Part shown: piece by piece, positions 10,083 to 22,926 of the stretch | Layout of the letters: each line of letters opens with the position of its first letter | How positions within the stretch are numbered: the first letter of the stretch is position 1 | Origin: Isoetes taiwanensis | Lineage: Eukaryota; Streptophyta; Lycopodiopsida; Isoetales; Isoetaceae | Assembly: GCA_021234155.1 (NCBI GenBank) | Contig: JAJEKV010000049.1 | Coordinates: 10,516,292-10,580,291 of the forward strand | Direction of reading: 5' to 3' | DNA length: 64,000 nt | Translations under genes and position numbers: made by a program | Notes under the pieces: model-generated | Databases searched by the model: none | What the model saw: only the letters and a program-made list of their open reading frames with translations | Told to the model about the DNA's origin: nothing

Positions 10083-13000
10083 AAATGATGCCGTCCTCAA
10101 GATCAAGACTACTCTTGTTGCAGGGCAACACATCGTACATTGGAAGGAAGTCTCCCTCCTTAAAGAGATAGCGTGAGATTATAAGTCACACAGACGTTGT
10201 CATGTTCAAAGTGATTAAGTTTGAAATGACTTGTATAAAGCAGACATGATCATCGCTTAGGACTGTCAAAAGTGAACATACATACAGGTAACTGATTATA
10301 TATTAAGACAGGTATAGATATAAAGAACTTCTATTTGTTGTTATATTATAATACAGAGTTACTAACCTCAAGACCGCTTAGTAGAAAACCATTCTAATGA
10401 TATTAACTTCTGTGTATATGTGTATTATATTCCCGCTTCACCTTGTAATTCATTTCATTACAGCCAGCCCTAATTTAATTTTGCAGCAAAATTTTGTTTT
10501 CCCATTTTGTTACAGTTTTAAGAACTCGTATGTTGCTATCCTGAGTGTTTAACAGGCCCTTCACAGTTATACTTACGCTTTAATACCATTATATATTGTA
10601 CTGTATCAGACAGTTTTACCTATATACTTTAAAAGTAGAAACAAACGTTCTTCATGATTTATTATTCATAACCTTGTTATAACCTAATCTAAGTCTCGTT
10701 ATCCCCTCAGCAGTTTGTATAACCATATATACTTATCTGCTTCTATTATATTTGATTATGTTTTCTTTTTAAGTAGCTTGCTCCTTTCGATTATCTTTAA
10801 TCTTTCCACACTCACACTCTCTATCTTTAGCATAGATTACAGTCAAATGAGGACACATATTAATTCTACATTTACCAGACGTCCGGATATTCTTACATTT
10901 GAATTACTTATTTATTTTATTGCTATTTTCGTAAATTTATCACGCATATAGAGACTCTTATATGTAAAGGGACAGTATACAATGCCATATACATTCGACG
11001 TAATTGGTACCACACCCGGCCGCTATCCGGGATTGCTATGGCTATGCAATCGTCTTTGTATCACGTAAGGCCAATTGTGACTATGGTGTCCACGGGCGAA
11101 AAGCATCGAACCGATGCCCAGTCCGCCCCGAGCACATTATATGGTGATGATCGAAAGGTCATGGGCCCTTACTTGAAGTAGAAGTGCTAAATGTTGGGAA
11201 TAAGGAGTGTTAAGGTATCCCTACTTTGGATGGATACTCGAAAAAAAATTGGTATGACGATGTTTGGTATCTGATTGAAACACTGGACTTAATAATTACG
11301 AGGATTGATTTATTCTGCGGCATATATATTGCCACTCAACGTAGAAGAAGACTGGATATAGCACCATATATCCGAGGAAGAAGTGGTTTATGTTTATCTA
11401 CCATATACTACGTAAGAGAGGTACTATACTAAGGTGGAAACTGGATTATGAGTACCCAGCTCGTGAGAGGGAAACCACTTTAGAAGTGTAGGTTTCGACC
11501 ATGATGGTGCAGGCATAGAATGTCGGGCCAACATTTTTTATAGCTATTGCTACTTGAATAGAGGTATGATTCGCGGAAAGGTAGAGAATAATATCGTATG
11601 AGGATGCGGATCCATAAACTACGGATTATAAAATTACGCATACGTTGCGTTTCGTAAGGAGATTGATGTTCCTGAAGTGTGCAATAACGATGCAAGCATG
11701 TGCATGATTAAGATGACAACATAGTCACTTGGATACGCTTAATGACGTCGGTCAATTGCATGACGATTATGTAGGATATAAATTAAGGAAATGGACACAT
11801 CTGATGTCTGCTGGGAACATCGAGATGTCAGATATAACATTGGACACTAGTGTGGAACGTACGCCACACAAGGTCAAGAGAAGACGACAATTGGTAGGAC
11901 CAGGCGCAACCATCGAAAGTAATATACCCACACGACAAGTGGGAGACAAGAGGGGTTTGAAAGTTGTTGTAAACAACGTTTCAAATATAGAAAGTTTGGA
12001 ATGAGGCATTGAATACACCAAAGTCTGGAGAAGGAGGATGTGCTTTGGACTTGGTATCGTGTGTGTATCGCGAGGAGTAACTCCGCGTTGGTATATGTGT
12101 ACTAGGAACATTTAATAGTAAAACATAACTAAAAGAAGATAAGATATATACTAGAACTTTTAGTTCACATATATGAATACAGAGGTAATGAAGATAAGAA
12201 TTGCTATACTAGACATTAAGTATGTCCACTAGGAACTTAGGGTGGCATGTGCCCCTGTGGAATTTATGACTAGAGCGTGAGGACCAAGGCAACCTAAGGA
12301 TAGAGAGTTTAGAAGGTGTGCATATATAGTACAAGCAGCTAGGGGGCTACGTCAATGAATTACATATGAGTCTAGAGTTAGGGTTGGTGCACACATGTTA
12401 CTATATCTCATAATAACAACGTAGTGGTTTCGGATGTTTGAAGGATTTAGTAGTATTACATACTACAGTAGTGAGGAGATCAAAGATGTTAATTGTGATA
12501 TTTAGATGTATATCATATTAAGAGATAGAAGAATAGTCGTACGAGGTGAGTGAAACATTACTTAACAAGGTCTAAAGAATAAGCATAATTATATGCTTAT
12601 ATACGAAGATATTGGGTTAGGTATGTTTTAGCAGAGATAAGCATTCAAGCTATCCCAATGTTTAGAGTTGACTATCTTAGATACGTCGTACCAAGGAAGA
12701 TGAGAAAAGTTTAAATCAGTGAGAATAGCTAGAGTAAGTCTAGCATATACGGTGATGTTACATTCAAAAACATCCCGAGGATGGTTGGAACGGTGTTGGA
12801 ATAAACGATAATGAGAGCTTAGCTGCTCAAAGGTTCTAGATACCAATGAGTTACTTCATTGTTATAAGTTGAGAGCATTTATGTGGTTTTGGAAATAAAA
12901 AAAATGTATAAAATATCGCATCCCCCTGATGGAAGAAAAGAAGGAGTACGATGACTTTGACAATTATACTTTTAGGGATAACCGAGAAGAGGCAATACAT

Positions 13001-15715
13001 AGCAATCCAAGTCCCGATAAAAATCAAGACGGGGTGTGTAGATTACAAGGAGTGAGATCATATAGACTAGTAGTCCATATATCTTAAGAGTTACGGTACT
13101 CGCGGGGAACAATTGTAGGTACTGAAGTAGAAGGTAGAGGATCCGTTGCCTTGAGGCATAGACCCGTTAGAGATTATGACTTTGGAACTCTTAAGAGGGT
13201 AAGGAATTGGATAATCATATGGCGGTTACTAACGAAGATTGAAACATTGGGTGTTCCTATTAGAAGACCAGAAGGTTTGAGTGCCGCCACTTCATTATGA
13301 GGGAGTCAAAGACGGCAGCATTTGAAGCTGATCAAAAGCTGAAGTCCACCTGATAACTTAATAACAATAGGTTAATTGTAACTAAGTATGGGTGGTATGG
13401 AACACAAAGGATCCTTAGCGAAAGAAGCCTTTAGAAAAGCTCCTCATCTGGGGTAGTAAACCTTCGGAATTATGGCATAATCCCATGGCTGGTATGATAG
13501 TGTATATACACGACTGGAATACCATAAGGCACTAGAGGGGTGGCTAAAGTAGCTGGGGATCCTATCAAAAATGTAGGCAGCATATGGATTTCCAACATAG
13601 AGTTGGCCACTGCCCAGTTGGGAAGTCGGTGGCTCAGCCACATTATAAAGGTACATAGGCAATAGGTTTGTTTGAAAGAACTACCACGGTTATAGTTTAG
13701 CTAAGTTAGAGCAGAGCTCTAGCATTGTGGGATGTGGAGATATGTTTATTATGTACATACCATGTACACATACGATAAACATCTTAGGGAGGTAATCTAG
13801 GTGGCGACACAAGGAGAGAAAGACGAGCGTATCCTAAAGTTACTGGTGAAGGGTCTGGAGATACGAAGGACTGTCAATCCGTTGCATGCTAGGGTATGAT
13901 GTGGTAGTTGGCACTTGAATTAAATGTCAACAGCCACTAGAATAAAGCTTAAGGTAGTGGGGTTGAGTAGTACAATAGTACAATTCCAGGATAAGTAGCG
14001 AATAGCAGTTACCTGCTAACTGTTCGAATGTGTCTTGCATAGACACCTAAGACTAGCTTTCCCACATGATCCATACCTGGATCAGGCAGAGGTGACGCCA
14101 TGGATTACATGGGGGTGCAAGTTAACATATAGAGGACTCGAACATTGATACAAGCCCGGGTTATATTAAACGTAGGTAATTGTAGAAAGGCTCACAAAAT
14201 ACAAGGCAAGCACCTTGATGACTCCAGGTAATTCACAATTTATACGAAGGCTCACCCGCTCTTAAGTCATTTGGAATGCCAGAACAACAGCATGACATCA
14301 TGACAGAGAAATGTAATGACTAACATTTCCAGGATGTAGGACAACGTTGAATCATAACCCCCAATGATAGGTGGGTTAACAATATAGGGAACATATAATA
14401 GCGGCTTAAAAGCCACAAGACGATTAATGAATACGTAAAGGAGTGAATGAATTAGTGACTCTACTGAATAAAGGTCACAGCCAAAGGGTGAAATGTGTAT
14501 GCTGTGGCAGGCATATCATAGACGTAGAAAACATATTGAAGAAGAGAAGGGTAGTCTTTGCTAACATGCAAAGGTATACACAATGGGTTTGAAAGGCAAG
14601 AGCTGGAAAACTCTTTTAAGATTTGGTGCATGGCTTAGGGAAGAAGACTTGCATGTCTTAGGACAACATGGTGAATTGAATTCACCAAGGATATTTTTAA
14701 TAATTAGATAGATAGGTAGATAGCATTTATATGTCATGCCATATTGGCAGCGTCCATGAGGACATATGATGACTCTGCAGACTTTGAACACAAGATCTCC
14801 GAATAGAGGAGGCCTATCTTGAGAGGTCTTTGGGTGGTAATTGTCCTTTGGGATATTCATATAATCCCTTGGAATATGTAAGTTCATTTGCGTAACCTAA
14901 AGGCGTTTAGGTATTAAAATAATGGTTGGAAACATTTTGCTCGGACCTTATCTAGGTACCCTAGAAGGAGGTGAGTAATCAACAATGGTTGGGTGGCATT
15001 GGAATGTATGGGAGAACACTCCAAAAGAGGGTAGACGGTTGTCACTTTGACAGGCGTGTGGCACAGATAATTAATCACATCCATATAGACGGTGAAGTTT
15101 GGCACAAAGTGTTGACATGATTATGGGGGTTCTAACACGGGCACTCACTACGTTATTCACAGAGTTTGTACCGCAGTCCGGGGAAAATGGTCCATAAAAA
15201 GAACACGACCATTGAGAAGAAGTAGTGAGGGGTGGTAGGATTAAAGCTACCCATGGTCTAGAGGGTGCTTTGCATGGCGGATCCCTAGTTGGTTGGGCTT
15301 AAAAGAGATCCTTTCTCCGGGAAATAAGATTTAGCTAAGGGTTAGACGTCGAGTAAGGTCTAACATAAAGCATATGAATATAGTATGGATTGAATCATGG
15401 CAAGGCCCAAGAAATTGTGTTATCACGATCTACCAAAGGAAAATAATTAAAGGTATAGGTCGAGGAACGCCGATAACCGACATTATTATCGTAGCCTAAG
15501 GAATATCCAAGGATATAACACGTGCTGCTATTCTAGAGAGTTACCCTGTCGTTAATTAAATTCTGGAATTAGTCCCACCAAGTGAGTTGATGTTATCATA
15601 ACAATTGGACGGACTTGCTAGATTACGTCGTGTCATTTGGTCGGTTTATTCCTAGGGGATACTAGCTTTATATATGGTTAACAGTTATCCAGTTGACTAT
15701 GGCAGAGAGAGGTCG
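10066..15715. other. Interior of the LARD-like element, non-coding
   Basis: After a short T/C-rich part (10080-10960) the plus strand is rich in A and G up to about 15700. Open frames are short (at most 114 codons) and carry no retroelement motif. Confidence 0.7.
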
Positions 15716-15948
15716 ACTCCCATGGCTATGGCAAGACTGCTTACTCCGGCGGCTATGCCGAGAGAGCTTGCTCCGGCAGCTATGGCGGAAAGAGCTTGCT
15801 TCGGCGGCTATGGCGGAAAGAGCTTGCTTCGGCGGCTATGGCGGAGAGAGCTTGCTCTGGCGGCTATGGCGGAGAGAGCTTGCTCCGGCGGCTATGGCAA
15901 AAAGAGCTTGCTCCGGCGGCTATGGCGAAAAGAGCTTGCTCCGGTGGA
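15716..15948. repeat. 28-bp minisatellite, about 8 copies
   Basis: The unit contains CTCCGGCGGCTATGGCG and GAAAGAGCTTG. Copies from 15744 are 27-28 bp and differ at one to four positions. Because 28 is not a multiple of three, all three frames stay open on the plus strand and cycle through the same peptides (A-A-M-A-E-R-A-C, L-L-R-R-L-W-R), which explains the overlapping open frames here. Confidence 0.9.
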
Positions 15949-16049
15949 GTTGTTGCCTCCACAACGTGGGTTTACCAAAGGCACGCCTCTAATTTAAGTA
16001 TGGAATAGATGCACTACCTATAAATATTAGAAAGCAGGTTATATTCCTT

Positions 16050-16140
16050 CAAGAAAGAAGTTAGTTTATTGGTAAAGGTGTTGGCTTAGGTGCAGAAGGT
16101 CAGGGGTTCAATCCCATGATGCACCTTTTTCTTAAAAGAA
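16050..16140 (+). mobile_element. tRNA-like SINE head
   Basis: TTAGTTTATTGGTAAAGG resembles a tRNA D-arm (A box) and GGGGTTCAATCCC the T-arm (B box), spaced as in a tRNA, followed by a T/A-rich stretch. It is inside the LARD-like element. Alternatively it is a degenerate tRNA gene. Confidence 0.4.
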
Positions 16141-16204
16141 CTGCTAACTGGACAAAACAGAATATTAGATATGTATAACAAAGCAATAGAATATATATAT
16201 ATTA

Positions 16205-16310
16205 CATAAAGATAGTTGGCAAGATGGAAAGAGTGTTGGGTTGGAAGTGGGAGGTCACGGGTTCAAAACGCGGGCGGGAAGTGAAAAACTTTATTTAAAA
16301 AAAAAAAACG
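16205..16310 (+). mobile_element. Second tRNA-like SINE with A tail
   Basis: TTGGCAAGATGGAAAGAG and GTCACGGGTTCAAAAC form an A-box/B-box pair, and the piece ends in an A run at about 16297-16308. The GTCACGGGTTCAA word is shared with the SINE at 44440-44652. Confidence 0.45.
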
Positions 16311-16738
16311 CATATTTTTGTACGGCGGACCGTATATGGGGCGCTGCGATCCTTATACGGCTTCAGTTCGTCGAGAAAAACACCTCCAAAGACAGCAGCG
16401 CCCCTTTTGATTTTTCGGTGGCCTGTTGTCTTTTCGACCTCAAGAGACGTGCCCCTTAGGGTATTTGGGAGGTGCCCGACCCATTGGAGCCGTTTTCGCC
16501 TTCATCCGAACTGCGTACAAAAAGTTATAGCCCTTCCAAACTTGGGTCCCCCAGTCACAACTTTTTCCCTCCAAAATCGCCCTAAACTTCCTAAAACTCA
16601 CAATTTATTACATCCACCTAACACAAAACTAAATCACCAAAAAGTTAAGCAGTCCAACTAGCCTAAACTCCCACTCAACTACCGAACTAACGGGTTAAAG
16701 ATTTGGTCAGTGCTATGATTCCGGTCAACCAAAATCAT

Positions 16739-16751
16739 GGCTCTGATACCA
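16739..16751 (-). other. Primer binding site, tRNA-iMet
   Basis: The minus strand reads TGGTATCAGAGCC, the complement of the plant initiator tRNA-Met 3' end, one base from the 5' LTR. The same word is used by the element at 43287. Confidence 0.85.
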
Positions 16752-16752
16752 C

Positions 16753-18311
16753 TGTGACGCTCCCTGAATATATACGACACCCGGACGTATATATACGGGG
16801 ACTTTCCCCTCCCATGGCAACCACCTCGCCATGAGCAGGGCCCTCCGTCTATTCCGGCCACCCATATTATGGTGCCTGAAAGAAGGACACGAAGGGGTCA
16901 TTCGGCCCACGCCTTCAATGGGACTCCTACGTCGCGGAAGCATGAATACAAGGGTTAGCACACAGTATAAATCACATAAAATAACCACCACGAAGGGTGG
17001 CGCATCCATCCAAATACCAACGGCAAAGAATATGCATCTAAAACTAAGAAAACACCCAAACCTCAGGTTCTACCCCTCCGGACTCCGGTGAGGATCAACC
17101 GACGGTTGGGCCTCAAGAGATCAGCAGACCGAGTCTTGGCATGGCATTGGCCGGCATAGAACATCGGCTAGGGTTGTCCACTCCATCCGCCCCTCCCCGT
17201 GCACACTTTGCGGATGGGTCAATTCGGCGCTATGGCATCGCTATAGCCTTCCTGAAACCTTGACTCAAGGTATCACCCTTTTGAGCCTACTCCAGGGTTC
17301 ATGAAGCCCCGGTCCGATGAGGCAGGTCAGGGAAGCGTCCCCTTCCAGAATCACAGTGGTTCCATCTAGAGAATGCGTGCCGCATCAGCGACCCCTGCAT
17401 CCGTACCCGACTTACTCACCCTAAATCTACTCAAAGTGCAAAGTGCCCCATACGGGTCACACCACTACACCCAGGGAGTGTCAGACCCATACCCGGCCCT
17501 CTACGTGACCGGCTATCAGGCCTAGCCCACTGTAGGAGTCTCAGGAGCCTTTTATGTTCGTGCAAGACCCCACCCCCACTTCACCACTGTGTTCCTTGTC
17601 TGGTGCTAAGCCAGTCCATAGCGTCTATGACCCGGTGGGCTCTTGTGCACAGGCCGCATCTAATGGGAATAATACAGGGCTCTATCTAGGAGCATACTAC
17701 AATACATGGGCTCAGAGGTCTCTACCCCCCGTAATCCCCCATCTCCGGAGTGCTAACTAAGCAAAGAACTACTAAACCATCAACCAAAGCACGTACAGAG
17801 ACTAGAGATAAGAATACTCACCATATCAATCAAGGGTTAGTCTAACAGGTAAACTACCACGGAAAAAGAGAGAGAACACACCACGTAGAGGCGCTTATGC
17901 TATAAATCAACAAAGTAACCCTCTTGACTAACCAAATCGGGTCTTGGGCTGCTCCATCTCGACTAACTCATAGGGTGCAGCCGCTCCTCCTCCTCCATCC
18001 CCAATTGCTCCCAATTCGAATTGGGGCACAAAAGCCCTAATTTGGGTGTCCAAAATGGAAACCCTACCTTGCCCAATCGATTTGGGTCAGGTGGCATGTC
18101 AATAATTAACTAATTTGGTATTTTAGCCCTTTTTAATATTAGGATAAGCCCTAAATTCGAATTAGGGTTTTGGGTTAGGTTTCCACCTTTATAATTTAAT
18201 TATTAACATAGCTAACCTTAGCTTATGAATAATTAATGTGCCATTAATTATTCATAGTGACGTGTCATGTATTTATACTTAAATATGCGTATAAATATGT
18301 GGAACGTCACA
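16753..18311 (-). repeat. 5' LTR of the LARD-like element
   Basis: 1559 bp, TG...CA termini, same family as 8496-10065 with a few substitutions and small indels. The terminal hairpin (16768-16776 with 16786-16794) is preserved. Confidence 0.9.
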
Positions 18312-18539
18312 GCTCCTCAAACTACTGGCAACACATTACTACCCACAGTTGAACAATCACATGTAAAGCCCACCAACGGTGGGCAATTTACTAGTATAAA
18401 AGACATTTATGGCTCATATATAAAAGATATATGATTGTTAGCATCACAATGTCTGAGAAAAATGATTTATACCTATATTGATTGTTAAATCTCGGTGAAA
18501 TGATTATGAAATACAAGGATAAAGGAGTACTAATATTGA

Positions 18540-19732
18540 TAGGAATAGAACAGAATAGAACATGGCAAGAGCAAGCATAAAAGGCAGACATAGATGAAAT
18601 AGACAGGCAATGGATACAATGCAAGAGAGGGGACAAATGGCAAAGAACCACAGCTGGCAGCATGGACACAAATACAAAAGGAGAAATGCTGCTAGAAATA
18701 TATACTACAGCAGGTACAATCTTCTGCAATGGAGTACACAGATGGAGAGGATCCGGGGATTTCACAAGCTAAAACAAACACAGAAAGAGCATAGTGGATT
18801 ATATCATTGCAAATGAGGAGGCAATAGGCAACGTACTAACAATTGAACTAGGGGAAAGGCCAATGGGGAGATGGAAAGGACACAGAGCTATTCACCTGCA
18901 GATAGAGCAATCCAACACAAAGCACATCAAACAGGAAAAGTGATGTGGGTAAAATTCAAATTCAAAGGAAATAATGCACCAAGTTTTCTATTTAGGATTG
19001 AGGAGGAAATTCAGAGCAGAGGAAAAGGGAAAGAATAGAATAGCTCACTTTGGTTTGACAACGAATGCAGGGACCAAAGAATGAAAACCATGCAGATGAG
19101 AGGAGCAGAACAATATCAAGAGGAATGCCAAAAATACATTAGAACGTTGAAAACCAAGAAAAACAGGAACCTGAAACAACATTAATGGGATCTAGCAAAC
19201 AAATTAAAGAAGCACCCAGAGAGTTTCTGGTTGAGCATGAAGACGGAAGGAAGGCCATCTCACAAGGAAAACACTTAGATTGTCCTAGTGCTAAAGACTT
19301 AGCAGCCACAGAATCGGCCATAAGAGGAATAGTTACTGACACTTTCAACAAGATAGTACATACATACATGCCAGAGAGATGGCAATACAATAAGATGATC
19401 CCATTGCACAAAGAGGGAACAAGAACCGAGCTGGGTAACTATAGAACCATAATGGTAAGCTTAATCTTCGCCAAATGGTTCGGTAAATCCCTACATGAGA
19501 AACTTAAACATTGGAAAATGGAAAGCTAAGAGCATAGGGACGTGTGGAATTTAGGCCAGATCATTCCATCAAGGATCACTTAGTCACCTTAAGGATTTTT
19601 ATACAATAGGCCAGGGATCAGAACAAGAAGATCATGTGCTGCTTTGTGGACTTCAAAAAAGCCTTTGACACAGTCCCCAGGAAAAAGGTACTACAACGAC
19701 TACCAAATTTACAAGTATCAGAGGGATTGGTA
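18540..19732 (+). mobile_element. LINE family 2, endonuclease and N-terminal RT part
   Basis: Frames joined by small shifts show an AP-endonuclease C-terminus (SIVDYIIANEEAIGN, then GHRAIHLQI in place of the usual SDHRPI), a linker with WFDNECRDQRMK, and the start of a reverse transcriptase (LGNYRTI, then CCFVDFKKAFDTVPRKK). Stops and frameshifts show it is inactive. The RT is cut at 19732 by a DNA transposon and resumes at 24202. The endonuclease N-terminus is missing. Confidence 0.75.
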
Positions 19733-20057
19733 GGGTGCAAAATCGGTACTGGGTAGCAGAAATCACCGTCCGGACGCCGCTTACAAGTGCTTAAAATCGG
19801 TGTGTTTTAAACACGACGTGCGTGATTGAAGTATTGACATGTAGGGTGCGCGCCCGTCAAATGACAGGCTGAGAGAATCATGAACATGTTTGGTGCCGGA
19901 AACATGAATGCCTGTAGCCCGCCATATTCCTGGATGGCGGGCTAACCCATCTTGAATTCAAGCAAAATGGAGGGACTAATTGTTTCCAAGAATTGCCTGA
20001 ACCGAAATTCAACAATTTGCCCTCAACAATTCAGCAATACACAGAAATCCGGGATAG

Positions 20058-21797
20058 ATGAAACCCAATTCCTCTCCCCGTTCAATTTACAGAGCCATTG
20101 ATGCAGCAAGGAAGAGAGATCAGAGGCAGAGATTATATGCAAAGAAGGTAGCAATGAAGAAGAATTCCCCTTCTAAAGATTCGCCTTCAAAGACGAATAA
20201 GAAATTGAGACTGAGTGACCGCAGAATAAGAGAAATTTCAGGAGAAATTTATGAAGTATTCAACCAAATCAGTACAAATGTTGATGACAATGACAAAGGC
20301 CGCATCCTTGACAGTCTTCTTTGGAGGGCAAGGGATTTACCAATTGCTTCTATAAAGAAATCTAAGCAGGTTACTATGGCCGAGCAAATGGTGAAGAATT
20401 TGAAGGAAACAATGCAAGAACATAAGTTTGAGAGGAATTATGACATGCTTCGTGCAAGGAAGTCCACCCTGATAATGGCAGCAGCAGGTACAAATGGTGT
20501 CAAGCCATTGAATCAAGCAGAAGTGGCCAGATTGCTCAGCATCCCCAGAAAAACAATTTCAAATGCTTTTCAAAGAAGGGTGCAAGCTAACAAAGGGGAA
20601 GGACCTTGGTCAATGTTCAGGAGGAGGAAGCGGATGGATAGCATGTTAGATCACAATAGAGAAGTCATTATCAAGTTCGGGACAGAAAATACAAGAGTTT
20701 CTCCATACAAGAAAAGACGTGAGGAAGTATGTATCGAGACGGGAATAAAGATGGAACATCAATTCACCTTCTTGAAGTCACCCAAGTAAGTATTCATCCT
20801 ATATTGTAGTGTTCATTATATGTAGCATTTATTTGGCATTCACACGATTTCCCTGCAGTTGCAATTCTACCTCAGGTTTAGAGAGGAGAATCCTCATATC
20901 AAAATTGCATTGCGAGACTTTTGAGAGGTTGAAACCTAGTTTTGTAAGGAGGATGCGTGAGAGGCATACATCTTTGTTGCATTTACCACTTGAAATTTGA
21001 ATACATCATGCAAGGATTGAACAGTGAGAAAAAAATGGTGGAGTTCATGACAATTGCAACCGCCATCGTGAGATTTGTGGCCCCGCCCGTAATGTGCAGC
21101 CAAGGAGCATACAATCAAGTGTACCGGTGATTTATGGAGACAAGTGGTCCGCAAAGAAAGGTGATGATGAGGAGTGGTTTGATCATAACCGCTTGATGTT
21201 GGCGTGTAAAAATGTGGGTTGGATAGAATTAGAAAATGTCCACAGGAAATGGATGGCACGGGTTCAAGACTAGTTAATTGGAAGACATTTGAAAAGCAAC
21301 CTGTGGACCGGACAGAGAATTGAGGGGATCCAAGAAAGGCTTTGAGGTACAAACCTGCCTTGAGATTAGTACGAATGACGAAGTCCCAAAGAATTTCAAG
21401 AGGAAGTGAAGAAGGTAATATCAGATTTTGTTCCACACAATTACATAGCACATTGGCGTGCCAATCGGTTTTAAACAAAGTGTGTGTCATCATTTCGGAA
21501 GATACAATTGTATCACATTATTGACTTTGCGTAAAAATTACAGCATCAAGATCCGAATGAGCCCCGATCAATGCACCGCATACGTATAAGTTTCTATACT
21601 TGTTCACATAACATATAGGCATGACAAAAGTGCCGATATTCCCGCTTCGCGTGCATGTAAGAAGACCGTCCAAAGAAGAGAAAAAGAAAACGAAGGTTGG
21701 AGCGGATCGGGGAATAGACTCAACAACGGTGGGAAGATCATAAAAGAGACTCACTTTTACATTTCTGATGATAAAGTGCATGACTCATTATTTGTGG
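20058..21797 (+). pseudogene. Putative DDE-type transposase, spliced, decayed
   Basis: Exon 1 (20058 to about 20785) is intact: a basic N-terminus, then a helix-turn-helix-like part (LNQAEVARLLSIPRKTISNA), and TRVSPYKKRREEV. An intron with GTAAGT and CCCTGCAG (about 20786-20858) leads to exon 2, which reads LRFREENPHIKIALRDFERL, a pattern typical of uncharacterised transposase-like proteins, then decays with several stops and frameshifts. Later pieces include YGDKWSAKKGDDEEWFDHNR, VISDFVPHNYIAHW, a frameshifted IDFAENY-like segment near 21520, and KETHFYISDDKVHDSLFVEK at 21740-21797. The separated acidic motifs (DFA-NY and SDD) fit a DDE/RNase H-like catalytic core. The family is not named because I cannot search. 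Confidence 0.55.
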
Positions 21798-22815
21798 AAA
21801 AAACTGGTCTCGCACACATTTTTCCCCGTCCCCATACAAATTCAAATCATCCCTCAAATGACATAGTACTTGCAAAGACATCTTCCACATTGGAGAGTTG
21901 CATTGATGACCATATACCAACACGACACACTACGTAACAAAGTCTTCAAGAAGAACACTGCTTCGGTCCGAATATCACTTTCTTTACGCTAGTGTATGTC
22001 ATTGTCAATCCTGCTTCCAAGCGTATGTGTTCATTTGCACCAAATGTTTTTACCAACACACCATTTAAATCCAAGACAATGAGTTTATCTTTGGCTGGCA
22101 AATCAATATTTAGTACGTTGGAACATCCTGAATACCTACACAACAGGAATTACTACATGAATAAATAGATGAAGATGAAAATGAAAAATGGGTTGAATGT
22201 GGAAACCTTTTCAGATCAACAAAGGATTCTCTCGACCCTAACGTAATGAACTGTAATCCTACAAAGAATGCAACAAAAGAAAATCAATAATATTCAATGT
22301 TTTAATCAACACTAAGTTGTGGACTTGCCCAACAATGCCCATACCCCCTTTCCAGGGTTATTAATGGCAGAAATCACTTGTTGAAGATCAGGCTCACCTG
22401 AACCTTGAGGGCCTGATTCTGCATTTTCTTCAGAACACACTTCGATATGTGTGGTGTCATGATTGAGACTGCTTCCTGCATCTTTTGCATAGCTACTTCT
22501 TGTTCTCTTTCTTGTAGCCTGAACAACTACTTTGCTATCCTCCAGCTTACCCCTCTTTGTTCTTCTGCCCTTTCCTTTCTGCAAATATTCAGCCAAGTTG
22601 CCCTCATCCGATGGAATTACTCCCTCAACTTCCTTAGGTGCTTCAGTGTGTACAATCGGGTCTGTTGTTTTTTCCACAACTGGTGTTGTGTTTACAGCTT
22701 CTTCTATAGCTTCTTGGACAGCTTCTTGGACTGGTGGTGGTGGTTCTGCTGTTGCAATCAAATCACCTGAATTGATTGTACTCCTATAGGACTTTGCGGT
22801 GTTGTGCATCTTCAA
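21780..22815 (-). pseudogene. FCP1/NIF-type phosphatase-like cargo with linker
   Basis: On the minus strand a frame at 22815-22312 gives a proline/glutamate-rich, probably disordered segment with basic patches (GKGRRTKRGK). Further on (22143-21946) it reads KLIVLDLNGVLVKTF, which matches motif I of plant FCP1-like (NLI-interacting factor) HAD phosphatases, where D-x-D/N-G is catalytic. A later segment reads RVGIWSSM and SNVEDVF, matching the second conserved block of that family. Stops and frameshifts separate the pieces. Lying inside the transposon, it looks like a captured or carried gene. Whether it forms one gene with the RING-like part upstream is inference. Confidence 0.5.
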
Positions 22816-22926
22816 ATGGCACCATTGTCCTTCTTTGAACCCTCAACGGTGAGACCTCAATTGCGAGGACGGATTAACACATCCTTTTTGGTGTACTATT
22901 TGAAGCACCCGCAACATGGCCAAAAC

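Larger units (their letters stand above)
8491..18316 (-). mobile_element. Complete LTR retrotransposon, LARD-like, no pol
   Basis: Two long direct repeats (8496-10065 and 16753-18311) both start TGTGACG and end CGTCACA on the plus strand, and the whole is flanked by the 5-bp duplication GCTCC (8491-8495 and 18312-18316). The primer site (complement of 16739-16751, TGGTATCAGAGCC, tRNA-iMet) lies next to the right LTR, and a purine-rich tract (complement of 10066-10082) precedes the left one, so the element reads on the minus strand. The 6.7-kb interior has no gag zinc knuckle, protease, reverse transcriptase or integrase that I can find on either strand. That is the definition of a large retrotransposon derivative moved by enzymes from elsewhere. 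The LTRs are very alike, with a few small indels, so insertion is fairly recent. Confidence 0.85.

Noticed and set aside
15674-16008. A repeat protein encoded by the 28-bp minisatellite
   Set aside because: All three plus frames are open because of the repeat unit, and the array lies in a non-coding part of an element that reads on the other strand.
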